Below, piece after piece: positions 1-6,058 of a stretch of 23,527 nucleotides of DNA; the first letter of the stretch is position 1; each line of letters opens with the position of its first letter. Source of the stretch: HGM04593 sp045588345 (lineage in GTDB: Bacteria; Bacteroidota; Bacteroidia; Bacteroidales; Bacteroidaceae); assembly GCA_045588345.1 (NCBI GenBank), contig JAZNDZ010000089.1, positions 1 through 23,527 on the forward strand, given 5' to 3'. A program made the position numbers and the translations under genes. Below the pieces are notes generated by a model, which did no database searches, was not told the DNA's origin, and worked only from the letters and a program-made list of their open reading frames with translations.

Positions 1-1420
1 TAAAGTAGACAAAGGGTTCGGCAGCACATCGGACAAGAGCAAGTACAAGTTCCTCGTCTCCGGCAACAAGGAACTCATAGACCTCGGCGAGGTGATAAAT
101 ATCAGTCCCGAAGATATCGGCCGTGACAGTGACGAAGACGACTACGAGATAATCCTCGAGGTCGACAACAAGTGGGACCGCGACAAGGAGTACTATTTCA
201 AGGTTGTCTATGATGATGGCAAGGGCAACAGGCACGAATCGAGTGTCGAGCCCTTCTCGGTACCGCCGCCAATAGACAATTTGGCCGCAAAACCCGAGGC
301 CGAGACGGCAGAACTGACTGCCGACGTCCAGGGCGAGTATGCCCTTGGCAAGGTTAAGACAACAATAGAGTTCGCTACCACAAACAAGGACTTTGATGAG
401 AACGCCGAGGAGATTGACATAACCAAGAAGGTTGGCTGGGCAAGCAAGGAGATGGATATCTATCAGTTGAATTATACACTTGAGAACCTTGCTCCCTCTA
501 CGACATATTACTATCGTTACAGGCTCGACCTTGAGCTGGATGACGGTGAGGTAGATTATGCAACCCCGATACATATGTTCAAGACCAAGAAACTCGACCT
601 TATGGCAACCACAATGTCGGCATCTGTCACAAAGAACAGGGTCAGTATGGCCGGTTCTGTGACCAAGCCGCTCAAGGAACGCCTCGATGCATCGGTGCAG
701 AATGAGGACGAAAAGCAGTATATGCTGTTCTTTGAGGTCTCGAAGAACAAGGATATGTCGGCATCGGCTGTCTGCTATGTACCTATGACCGAAGAACGCG
801 AATATTCGGCAGAACTCCGGAACCTTGCGTGGAACACAAAGTACTATTATCGCTTTGTGGCAATGACAGCCAATAACAAGCAGCAGTATCGTGGTGCAAT
901 AAAGAACTTTACGATAGCAGAAGAACCTGCTGATAACTATGACGTGGAGACTTTTGATGCCGTTCTTGACGATGAGTGGACAACACTTAGAGGAAAGGTC
1001 AACAGTAAGGTGCTTGAGTCGATAGAGACAGGTGAATACGATGATTTGTATATAGGTTTTGAGTATGCACAGAGTGTGGGTGATCTCAACGAAGGTAATG
1101 AAAATGTTATTCGTGAAGGAGGTGCGACTGTCAACATGAACACCGGTTATTATTCACGAGTCATCAACTTGATGCCCGATACCAGATACTATTACCGTGC
1201 ATTCGTGTACGCTGCAGGCAAGTTCTCATATGGTAATATTGTCGAATTCAAAACACAATACTATGATGCCGGTTTGATTGTTCCTGATAATGCAAAGCGT
1301 CATCGAGAAATTAAAGCAGTAAAATCCACAAATGGCAATGCCGAGAAAATAATATTCTTTGAGAGGGGTAATATCACTATTCCTGCGGAGTCTGACTTGA
1401 AAATATCAATAGAACAATGA
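1..1420 (+). CDS. Fn3-repeat exported/surface protein, 5' end outside window
   Basis: The reading frame is open from the first bases of the window, so the start and any signal peptide lie upstream; the GTG at 92 is only an internal codon. About 473 residues are visible. They contain four similar beta-sandwich-like units, each closing on an aromatic motif of the type T-x-YYYR: near nt 189 (EYYFK), 505 (TYYYRY), 840 (KYYYRF) and 1182 (RYYYRA). This is the usual look of fibronectin type III-like repeats in Bacteroidales exported proteins. A roughly 50-residue tail without a recognisable sorting domain follows the last unit. The stop overlaps the next gene's start in ATGA, so the two are translationally coupled. 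The ligand and exact role are unknown. I am sure of the gene and fairly sure of the Fn3-like fold. Confidence 0.8.
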   Translation, partial: KVDKGFGSTSDKSKYKFLVSGNKELIDLGEVINISPEDIGRDSDEDDYEIILEVDNKWDRDKEYYFKVVYDDGKGNRHESSVEPFSVPPPIDNLAAKPEAETAELTADVQGEYALGKVKTTIEFATTNKDFDENAEEIDITKKVGWASKEMDIYQLNYTLENLAPSTTYYYRYRLDLELDDGEVDYATPIHMFKTKKLDLMATTMSASVTKNRVSMAGSVTKPLKERLDASVQNEDEKQYMLFFEVSKNKDMSASAVCYVPMTEEREYSAELRNLAWNTKYYYRFVAMTANNKQQYRGAIKNFTIAEEPADNYDVETFDAVLDDEWTTLRGKVNSKVLESIETGEYDDLYIGFEYAQSVGDLNEGNENVIREGGATVNMNTGYYSRVINLMPDTRYYYRAFVYAAGKFSYGNIVEFKTQYYDAGLIVPDNAKRHREIKAVKSTNGNAEKIIFFERGNITIPAESDLKISIEQ

Positions 1421-1788
1421 AAAAGGTTTTATTTACAATAGTGCTGGTTTTTGTAACACTGGTGTTTTTCTCATGTGAACTTGATGGTCCAGTGTCACAT
1501 TATAAAATCGTCGTGAATGACAGATTGATGTATATACCTCAGGAAAACATACTTGAGATAGAGACGGTGAACAAGGAATTTGCAGCTGTGCCTTGTGAAA
1601 AAGACGAAGCAATAGAACGTTTCAATGAGGTATGTAGTAATCTTCAGAATTATTATGACGATAACCGGGGGTTGCTTATATGGGATAATCTGAATTTTGA
1701 AATATGCCTTTATAATACAACAAGTGATAAAGGCATTGGTGAAGGATTACTTGTCAAGAGTCATATAATAACCTATAATTACAAGTAG
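1417..1788 (+). CDS. Small predicted lipoprotein
   Basis: A 123-residue protein starting at the ATG of an ATGA overlap with the Fn3-repeat gene. It opens with a lysine pair, a hydrophobic stretch (about residues 4-17) and a lipobox-like FFSC with the lipidation cysteine at residue 20, so it should be exported and lipid-anchored. The mature part is short and acidic, with a C at residue 59 and several Tyr/Asn-rich stretches. I recognise no family. Because it is coupled to the surface protein and followed by a strong terminator, it probably works with that protein, perhaps as an accessory surface subunit; that is inference. Confidence 0.75.
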   Translation: MKKVLFTIVLVFVTLVFFSCELDGPVSHYKIVVNDRLMYIPQENILEIETVNKEFAAVPCEKDEAIERFNEVCSNLQNYYDDNRGLLIWDNLNFEICLYNTTSDKGIGEGLLVKSHIITYNYK

Positions 1789-1810
1789 AACAAAGGCGCA
1801 AACCTTGCTG

Positions 1811-1844
1811 CTCCCCTGCAATCATTGTTACAGGGGAGTTTTTT
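1811..1844 (+). terminator. Rho-independent terminator of the Fn3-protein/lipoprotein operon
   Basis: An 8-bp GC-rich stem (CTCCCCTG at 1811-1818 with CAGGGGAG at 1831-1838) is followed at once by six T residues. It lies 23 bp after the lipoprotein stop. Confidence 0.9.
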
Positions 1845-1966
1845 GTTTCTGTCAATCATTGCTGGCCCATGCTACATTGATGATAAAGACAATTTCCAAG
1901 AACGGATACGTTAAACGTCAATGATATGACACAAAAATGACAGAAAGAGTCTAATAAGAAGAAAAG

Positions 1967-2007
1967 AAAAATGCTAAGACGCTTGAAATAAACATCTTAG
2001 CATTTTA
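1967..2007 (-). terminator. 12-bp hairpin, candidate original terminator of the tRNA locus
   Basis: A perfect 12-bp inverted repeat (1968-1979 with 1995-2006, stem AAAATGCTAAGA) encloses a 15-nt loop. The minus-strand product runs into T-rich sequence (complement of the A-rich 1960-1970). It lies directly beyond the leftmost copy of the tRNA 3' tail, where a tRNA terminator would lie if the tandem modules had pushed it away from the tRNA. It could also work on plus transcripts, since TTTT closes the stem. The 120 bp before it (1845-1966) hold no gene; I see only a loose 12-bp inverted repeat, 1850-1861 with 1919-1931. Confidence 0.6.
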
Positions 2008-2013
2008 CGTTCG

Positions 2014-2033
2014 GTGGGCCATCTTGGGCTTGA
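2014..2033 (-). repeat. tRNA tail copy 1 (20 bp)
   Basis: Identical to the last 20 bases of the tRNA-tail direct repeat (T-loop to acceptor end in minus orientation). With tail copy 2 it shares four more bases on the left (TTCG), 24 bp in all (2010-2033 and 2170-2193). The match stops where hairpin element A begins. Confidence 0.8.
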
Positions 2034-2123
2034 GACTTGTCTCGCAGAGACCCATTGACTTCGTTGTTTGCTGTCGGCCTCAGCCGGTGCAAACGTTAAG
2101 AACGAAGTCAATAACCTTGGTGA
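2034..2123. repeat. Hairpin element, copy A (~90 bp)
   Basis: About 90% identical to copy B at 5812-5902. It folds into a small hairpin (GTCTC/GAGAC) followed by a long interrupted one: an outer 11-bp stem TTGACTTCGTT/AACGAAGTCAA, a 6-nt one-sided bulge, an inner stem GTTTGC/GCAAAC and a short GGC-rich tip. It ends in the 13-bp motif ATAACCTTGGTGA shared by all three modules. There is no open reading frame of note. Its function is unknown. Confidence 0.75.
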
Positions 2124-2138
2124 TAGCCCAATTATAAC

Positions 2139-2168
2139 AAAAAAACAGAACCGCTGAAAAGCGGTTCT
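2139..2168 (-). terminator. Module 1 terminator
   Basis: A 9-bp perfect stem (AGAACCGCT, 2147-2155, with 2160-2168) and a 4-nt loop. On the minus strand it is followed by seven T (A7 at 2139-2145 on plus). It abuts tRNA tail copy 2, the same arrangement as next to the intact tRNA. Confidence 0.8.
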
Positions 2169-2173
2169 ATTCG

Positions 2174-2216
2174 GTGGGCCATCTTGGGCTTGAACCAAGG
2201 ACCTCCAGATTATGAG
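2174..2216 (-). repeat. 43-bp attachment-site copy of the tRNA 3' half
   Basis: Forty-three bases identical to 6058-6100. It covers the tRNA from the anticodon loop to one base beyond the discriminator. The identity stops exactly at the 5' side of the anticodon loop, a known crossover position for tRNA-targeting tyrosine recombinases. I read it as the displaced att half of the Septu-like cassette. Confidence 0.9.
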
Positions 2217-2330
2217 AACGATAAAAGATATTCTACGATAGCTTATTTTATCAATATTGATTGAATATCAAATAGTTATAAATTTTACTATTTCTTATAA
2301 AACTCATTAAATACCCATAACTGAAACCGT

Positions 2331-2352
2331 TTGTTTACGCATTGTTTACGCA
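2331..2352. repeat. Two tandem 11-bp repeats TTGTTTACGCA
   Basis: Two perfect head-to-tail copies (2331-2341, 2342-2352) lie 115 bp inside the 43-bp att copy. Their period is one helical turn, as for paired protein-binding sites. Recombinase arm-type or excision-factor sites are possible. The rest of 2217-2449 is AT-rich and I see no supported gene in it. Confidence 0.5.
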
Positions 2353-2449
2353 AAATTTGGGAGATAGATGTTACAATTAAGCTTGTTGGACAAATAACAT
2401 CACCGCAAGCTAAGCTAAATAAAGTCCGTATTTTATTCAAATCTTGAAG

Positions 2450-2480
2450 TTGTCGCAAAAATATTATAATTTTACGACAA
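2450..2480. promoter_or_regulatory. Operator-like inverted repeat over a candidate minus-strand -7 element
   Basis: A 31-bp imperfect palindrome: TTGTCG at 2450-2455 pairs with CGACAA at 2475-2480, then one mismatch and four more A-T pairs. The minus strand reads TATTTTTG across 2456-2463, which fits the Bacteroidales TAnnTTTG -7 element, but no TTTG -33 element is correctly spaced. It lies just before the AbiEi-like remnant and the Septu-like operon. It may be a leftover autoregulatory operator. Confidence 0.35.
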
Positions 2481-2487
2481 ACATAAT

Positions 2488-2595
2488 GTAATCGCAAGTA
2501 TAGAAGACAATATTTCAACAGTAATTAAAGCAAAAGGAAGAGGAAATATCTTCTTTCCTTCTGATTTGAATTTTGTTTTTTGTATAAAATTCTAA
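2488..2595 (+). pseudogene. Remnant resembling the N-terminus of an AbiEi/DUF6088 antitoxin
   Basis: The frame is open from 2470 to the TAA at 2593. It has no ATG. The translation contains SIEDNISTVIKAKGRGNIFF followed by PSDL. This recalls the start of DUF6088/AbiEi-like type IV antitoxins, where a short helix leads into a K-GRG-x-x-FFPSDF motif before the winged helix. The resemblance ends after about 30 residues, and the Septu-like ATPase gene starts ten bases after the stop. I read it as a fragment left when another cassette was replaced or truncated. The call rests on one short motif and is tentative. Confidence 0.35.
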
Positions 2596-2604
2596 TAAAT
2601 TAAT

Positions 2605-4551
2605 ATGGACTCCAAGTTAATAAAAGAACTGTATAACTTTATAAAAAAAGCAGATAAAATTCTATCTGGTAACAATAATCTTTTGAATTTGATTAGTAGT
2701 ATATGGGATGTTTATCAAAAACCATCAACAGGCGAAGACAAAAGATATAAGTGTTTGGGAGATGAAATCAATAAGCATTATTTCCAAAACGATGATTGGC
2801 CAACAGATAAGCTGTACATTAATATCCTAAAAATACGGGATGATGAGGTCAGATTAATGACTTTTATTACCGGCTTAATAAATTTGCATGAAATAAGGTC
2901 GAATAAACAACTCATGGTGGAATTGGATTCTATTCTTTACCTGAATAATATGAATATTGTGGATAAGAATGGAACATTGCAAATACAAGAGAGTAATGAC
3001 CAAGGAACACAAAAAGATCAAAGTGATATACCTTTTATCCTTTGTAATTCAAAGATAACATTTTATAGTACTTTTGGAGAAGAGAAGGTGCATATTCCGA
3101 ATATTGATAAATGTTTTGTTGTCACTTTTAATGATGAATGGAATGATTATAACTATAAAACATGGTTCCGTATATATTATAAAAATGCAGAATCAGTCAA
3201 CGAAATAGGTAGGGTAAAGATAATGAAACGTGGAGAGCTAAATACAAAGGAAACTCTCCCACAGCAGTTCACTTCTTTGGGAAAAGACTATTGTTCATTA
3301 GGCTATGAACTAGAGTATTATTCTAATATGTATAAACTATTTGAAGAAAAAGCACCACTATATTTAAATGCACTGAAAGATGTAGCTATTAACCAAAAAT
3401 TGCATGACATATTTTCTATTGATATACCGGAAAATAGAGCCTTCTATACTTCACTTTTAAGAGCCAACACTTCGGAACGTGCATTAAGGGAGGGTAAATT
3501 TTATGCTCGTGGAATGAAAATAGGTGATGCCTATTCTTTTCGTATAAAATTCAAACCTCCTTATGATAACTCTGATAATGGAAAACAGGTGTATAGATTT
3601 GACTTTAACTACCAATGTCCTTCCCAAAAACGAATCATTGGGTTGATAGGTGAAAACGGAGTAGGAAAGTCTTCTTTGTTAGAGAAAATATGTAGTGGGA
3701 TTGCTTATCATAAATCAGAGGAGTTTGAAGGTAATGCTCCTATTTTCAGTAAAGTAATGATGGTCAGTTATTCTCCTTTTGATATATATCCAACACATCT
3801 TGACAATTGTGCCATAGAATACAGATATAATGGACTTTTCTCTTCAGAAAATGAATTGATAAAGCATGAAAATCAAATAGCAGTTTTCAAATCAAACCTA
3901 AAAGAAATACTAAGAAGGGAACATGTGGATTCCTTGTTAGAAATATGGAGGAATATTATGAGCGAAGTAATAAAAGAAGAAGTAATAATAAGTTTCTATC
4001 ATAAGAATAATGGAGAATATGAATTATGTAATGAAACAATCGACAGCTTCTGTACGTATATGAGTTCAGGCGAATCCATATTTGTATATGCATTAACGGA
4101 GATTATCGCCAACATACGATTTGATTCACTTATCATATTTGACGAACCGGAGCAACATCTGCATCCACATGCCATAATGGTTCTTTTACGGGCCATAACC
4201 AATGTATTGACAAAATTCCAATCTTATGCTATCATCGCTACCCATTCTCCTCTTGTTGTTCGCGAATTGATGTCTGATAATGTATTGGTATTCAAGAGAA
4301 CAGAAGATTCGCTATATGTTGCTAAAATAGGAATTGAATGTTTTGGCGAAGATATATCTGTACTGACAGATATTGTATTCGGAAATCTAAATGAAGACAA
4401 GACGTATGAACATATAGTAAAAGAGATTGTCAAAAGCTGTAATTATGACTATGAAAAAGCATTGAATGAGATTAGAGGTAAGCATAATGAACTAAGTCTT
4501 GATCTAAAAATGCTGGTACGTACAATTATAAATAGTAATACAAAGCTATGA
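2605..4551 (+). CDS. Septu-like AAA/ABC-type ATPase (PtuA-like)
   Basis: A 648-residue protein. The C-terminal half is a complete ABC/SMC-type ATPase: Walker A GENGVGKS at residues 349-356, an SSGE signature at 487-490, Walker B LIIFDEPEQHLH with D513 and E514, and the switch histidine H547 in ATHSP. The N-terminal ~340 residues match nothing I recognise. This head with the EPEQHLHP motif is typical of the ATPases paired with HNH nucleases in Septu (PtuA) and in retron-linked PtuAB modules, where ATPase and nuclease form one anti-phage complex. Here the next gene overlaps by 4 nt and encodes the HNH partner. No reverse transcriptase is adjacent, so a stand-alone Septu-like system fits best. 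It starts at the first ATG, in an AT-rich leader. Strong TAnnTTTG promoter not found. Confidence 0.8.
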   Translation: MDSKLIKELYNFIKKADKILSGNNNLLNLISSIWDVYQKPSTGEDKRYKCLGDEINKHYFQNDDWPTDKLYINILKIRDDEVRLMTFITGLINLHEIRSNKQLMVELDSILYLNNMNIVDKNGTLQIQESNDQGTQKDQSDIPFILCNSKITFYSTFGEEKVHIPNIDKCFVVTFNDEWNDYNYKTWFRIYYKNAESVNEIGRVKIMKRGELNTKETLPQQFTSLGKDYCSLGYELEYYSNMYKLFEEKAPLYLNALKDVAINQKLHDIFSIDIPENRAFYTSLLRANTSERALREGKFYARGMKIGDAYSFRIKFKPPYDNSDNGKQVYRFDFNYQCPSQKRIIGLIGENGVGKSSLLEKICSGIAYHKSEEFEGNAPIFSKVMMVSYSPFDIYPTHLDNCAIEYRYNGLFSSENELIKHENQIAVFKSNLKEILRREHVDSLLEIWRNIMSEVIKEEVIISFYHKNNGEYELCNETIDSFCTYMSSGESIFVYALTEIIANIRFDSLIIFDEPEQHLHPHAIMVLLRAITNVLTKFQSYAIIATHSPLVVRELMSDNVLVFKRTEDSLYVAKIGIECFGEDISVLTDIVFGNLNEDKTYEHIVKEIVKSCNYDYEKALNEIRGKHNELSLDLKMLVRTIINSNTKL

Positions 4552-5459
4552 GAAAATTAACACCCGTAACAGATGACCCAATCTCGTTTATAAGTTCTGT
4601 GATAAATGGGACAAAAAAACGCAAGGATGATGATAACTGTGATGAAGGACATAAGTTCAAAGATCGATGCAATGCTCAAATTATTGCACATAAGAAGTAT
4701 ATAGAAAAATACAAAACAGAGTTCGCTAAGGATACTCTAGAAAACCTTCTAGGATGGCATCCTAATCTTACAAGTACAGAAAAGGAAGAGTTGAAAAGCC
4801 TCTATTCGTATAATAGGAATCCAATAAAAAAATTAAGGAATCAAGTTCTAACAGAAAGGGGTTATTTAAATGAATTTTGTCCATTATGTGGTGTAAATCT
4901 TGTTAATACCATGGATCATTATATTCCACAGGAAAAATATCCCCTTTTCGTTGTACATCCGCTTAATTTGATACCCAGTTGTTCTCAGTGTAATGAAAGA
5001 AAGAGTGACACGATACTGGAAAATGGAACACGAAAATTCTGGAATGCTTATTTGGATATCCCTCCAGAAGATCAATACTTGAAATGTGATGTTAAGGCAG
5101 GATTGGACGGAATTGTAGACGTAGATTTTCGATTAGAGCAAGGGAAAATACCAGATAAACAATTTCGTCTTTTGGAGAATACAATGGGAGATAACGGACA
5201 AAAGGTACTTTCTGTATATAAAGCAGCTAGTGGGAAAATCATCATGAATTTCATAAGAACCGTTGTGAAGTATGTAAAGAACAATTCTTCAAAGAAAACA
5301 TTTGGCGATTGTCTTAAGGACGTGAGCAATATGATAGAGGATGGTTTTGAAGCGAATGATTGTGAATATGTGATAAAACAGGCATTAATAAACTCCCCTA
5401 TATTTCACAATAATTTGAAAGAAATACTTACAAAGGAAAATGTATCTTTCGTTGAATGA
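4548..5459 (+). CDS. HNH endonuclease, PtuB-like (TIGR02646-type)
   Basis: A 303-residue protein whose start overlaps the ATPase stop in ATGA. It has a full HNH/zinc core: CPLC at 111-114, the DH pair D123-H124 (MDHYIP), N140 in NLIPS, and the second zinc knuckle C145-C148 followed by N149. That C-x2-C...DH...N...C-x2-C order is the ββα-metal nuclease. The opening MRKL plus a Lys-rich N-terminus resembles the TIGR02646 group of HNH proteins paired with AAA ATPases. By analogy with Septu it would cut nucleic acid when the ATPase complex is triggered by phage infection. All catalytic residues look intact, so the system should be functional. What triggers it cannot be told from the sequence. Confidence 0.85.
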   Translation: MRKLTPVTDDPISFISSVINGTKKRKDDDNCDEGHKFKDRCNAQIIAHKKYIEKYKTEFAKDTLENLLGWHPNLTSTEKEELKSLYSYNRNPIKKLRNQVLTERGYLNEFCPLCGVNLVNTMDHYIPQEKYPLFVVHPLNLIPSCSQCNERKSDTILENGTRKFWNAYLDIPPEDQYLKCDVKAGLDGIVDVDFRLEQGKIPDKQFRLLENTMGDNGQKVLSVYKAASGKIIMNFIRTVVKYVKNNSSKKTFGDCLKDVSNMIEDGFEANDCEYVIKQALINSPIFHNNLKEILTKENVSFVE

Positions 5460-5516
5460 TAATGTAACTCAGAATATGATTATCGTATATAATGCTATAT
5501 TTAGCCAATTATTTTG

Positions 5517-5524
5517 TAATTTTG
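5517..5524 (+). promoter_or_regulatory. -7 element of the XRE gene promoter
   Basis: TAATTTTG matches TAnnTTTG exactly and lies about 20 bp before the ATG pair at 5544/5547. A clear -33 TTTG is not seen at the usual distance. Confidence 0.5.
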
Positions 5525-5757
5525 CATAAGACTTCAATATGTAATGATGAAATTAAACTGAATAAAAACAGTATTGGTAGAGAAAGACTTATCCCAAAAA
5601 TGGCTTTCTGAACAGATAGGGAAAAGTTTTAGTACAACAAATGCCTATTGTTGCAATCGTCAACAACCCAATTTAGAGACTTTGTATAAAATAGCCCAAC
5701 TACTTTCGGTTGAACTGAAAGAGTTGATTGTAGATAACCTTGGTGAGAGCCCATTAC

Positions 5758-5788
5758 AAAAAAAGAGAACCGTTAAAAACGATTCTCT
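5758..5788 (-). terminator. Module 2 terminator
   Basis: An 11-bp stem with one C·A mismatch (5764-5774 with 5778-5788); A7 at 5758-5764 gives a T-run on the minus strand. Together with the next tRNA tail, 5756-5811 matches 6022-6077 at 55 of 56 positions, so this is a copy of the terminator of the intact tRNA. Confidence 0.75.
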
Positions 5789-5791
5789 TCT

Positions 5792-5811
5792 GTGGGCCAT
5801 CTTGGGCTTGA
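5792..5811 (-). repeat. tRNA tail copy 3 (20 bp)
   Basis: Identical to 2014-2033 and to the end of the intact tRNA (6058-6077). As with tail copy 1, a hairpin element follows directly. Confidence 0.8.
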
Positions 5812-5902
5812 GATTTGTCTCTTTAGAGACCCATTGACTTCGTTGTTTGCTGTCGGCTTAAGCCGGTGCAAACGTTAATAACGAAGTCAATAACCTTGGT
5901 GA
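5812..5902. repeat. Hairpin element, copy B (~91 bp)
   Basis: Second copy of the element at 2034-2123, with the same stems. The differences are one base near the start, the loop of the first hairpin, the tip (GGCTTAAGCC instead of GGCCTCAGCC) and one base of the bulge (GTTAAT instead of GTTAAG). No outer-stem base differs. It ends in the same 13-bp motif. Confidence 0.75.
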
Positions 5903-5921
5903 AAGCTGAGACGAAAGGCTC

Positions 5922-6010
5922 CGCTTCGACAACGCCAACAGCAGTTAGTCGCAGGTGGCGTGGAATAGTCACGCCCTGCGGGATGCGATAAGGGTGGTGT
6001 TGTCAAAGCG
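5922..6010 (-). other. Structured segment, candidate small RNA or palindromic mini-element
   Basis: A 16-base arm at 5922-5937 pairs with 5995-6010. As plus-strand RNA the helix has two C·A mismatches; as minus-strand RNA both become G·U pairs, giving an unbroken 16-bp helix. Inside, GGCGTG/CACGCC flanked by GCAG/CTGC (5951-5979) forms a second GC-rich hairpin. It is more GC-rich than the AT-rich cassette around it. It sits between hairpin element B and the tRNA terminator, where modules 1 and 2 have only about 15 bases. No promoter is evident. Confidence 0.4.
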
Positions 6011-6023
6011 AAAAGGGAATAAC

Positions 6024-6054
6024 AAAAAAAGAGAACCGTTAAAAACGATTCTCT
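6024..6054 (-). terminator. Terminator of the intact tRNA gene
   Basis: An 11-bp stem with one mismatch (6030-6040 with 6044-6054), four bases after the tRNA 3' end. A7 at 6024-6030 gives a seven-T run on the minus strand. Confidence 0.85.
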
Positions 6055-6058
6055 TATG

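Larger units (their letters stand above)
5544..5837 (+). pseudogene. XRE-family helix-turn-helix regulator with an early stop codon
   Basis: From ATG 5544 the frame reads M-M-K-L-N, TGA (5559-5561), then IKTVLVEKDLSQKWLSEQIG and a complete Cro/C1-type HTH (GKSFSTTNAYCCNRQQPN, then LETLYKIAQLLSVELKELI). Bacteroidales homologues usually start M-x-x-N-R-I-K, so the TGA sits where an arginine codon (CGA) would be, one transition away. A TTG start at 5574 would give a shortened protein missing about nine residues of helix 1. The 3' end is also odd: after KELIVD the frame runs into the module-end motif and through the terminator at 5758 before stopping at 5837, so the natural stop appears lost. It may once have regulated the upstream defence operon. 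Confidence 0.6.
2014..6058. mobile_element. tRNA-anchored tandem array of three cassettes, no integrase
   Basis: Copies of the 3' end of the tRNA at 6059-6132 recur in the same orientation at 2014-2033 (20 bp), 2174-2216 (43 bp) and 5792-5811 (20 bp). They delimit three modules: 2034-2173 (hairpin element A), 2217-5791 (Septu-like pair, remnants, XRE) and 5812-6057 (hairpin element B plus a structured segment). Each module contains the 13-bp motif ATAACCTTGGTGA (2111-2123, 5734-5746, 5890-5902) and then an A7-hairpin that is a terminator on the minus strand, next to the following tRNA tail. Direct repeats of a tRNA 3' end are the known footprint of tyrosine-recombinase integration, but no recombinase gene is present. 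The region is clearly more AT-rich than its housekeeping neighbours. Boundaries are good; the mobility mechanism is inferred. Confidence 0.75.

Noticed and set aside
1850..1931. Inverted repeat TGTCAATCATTG / CAATGATATGACA
   Set aside because: Short, with a bulge and a 57-bp spacer; could be chance and links to no feature.
2288..2518. Minus-strand 76-codon frame as an integrase remnant
   Set aside because: No recombinase motif (R...H-x-x-R...Y) can be seen and the start region coincides with the palindrome; unsupported as a gene.
2605..5459. Retron with PtuAB effectors
   Set aside because: No reverse transcriptase gene is present within the cassette.
2034..5902. Hairpin elements as integron attC sites
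   Set aside because: They are imperfect palindromes with a bulge, but the expected GTTRRRY core is not met (GTTAAGA, GTTAATA) and no integron integrase is present.
2014..6058. CRISPR array
   Set aside because: The repeated tails are few, unequal in length and spaced by 0.14 to 3.6 kb; no spacers or cas genes.
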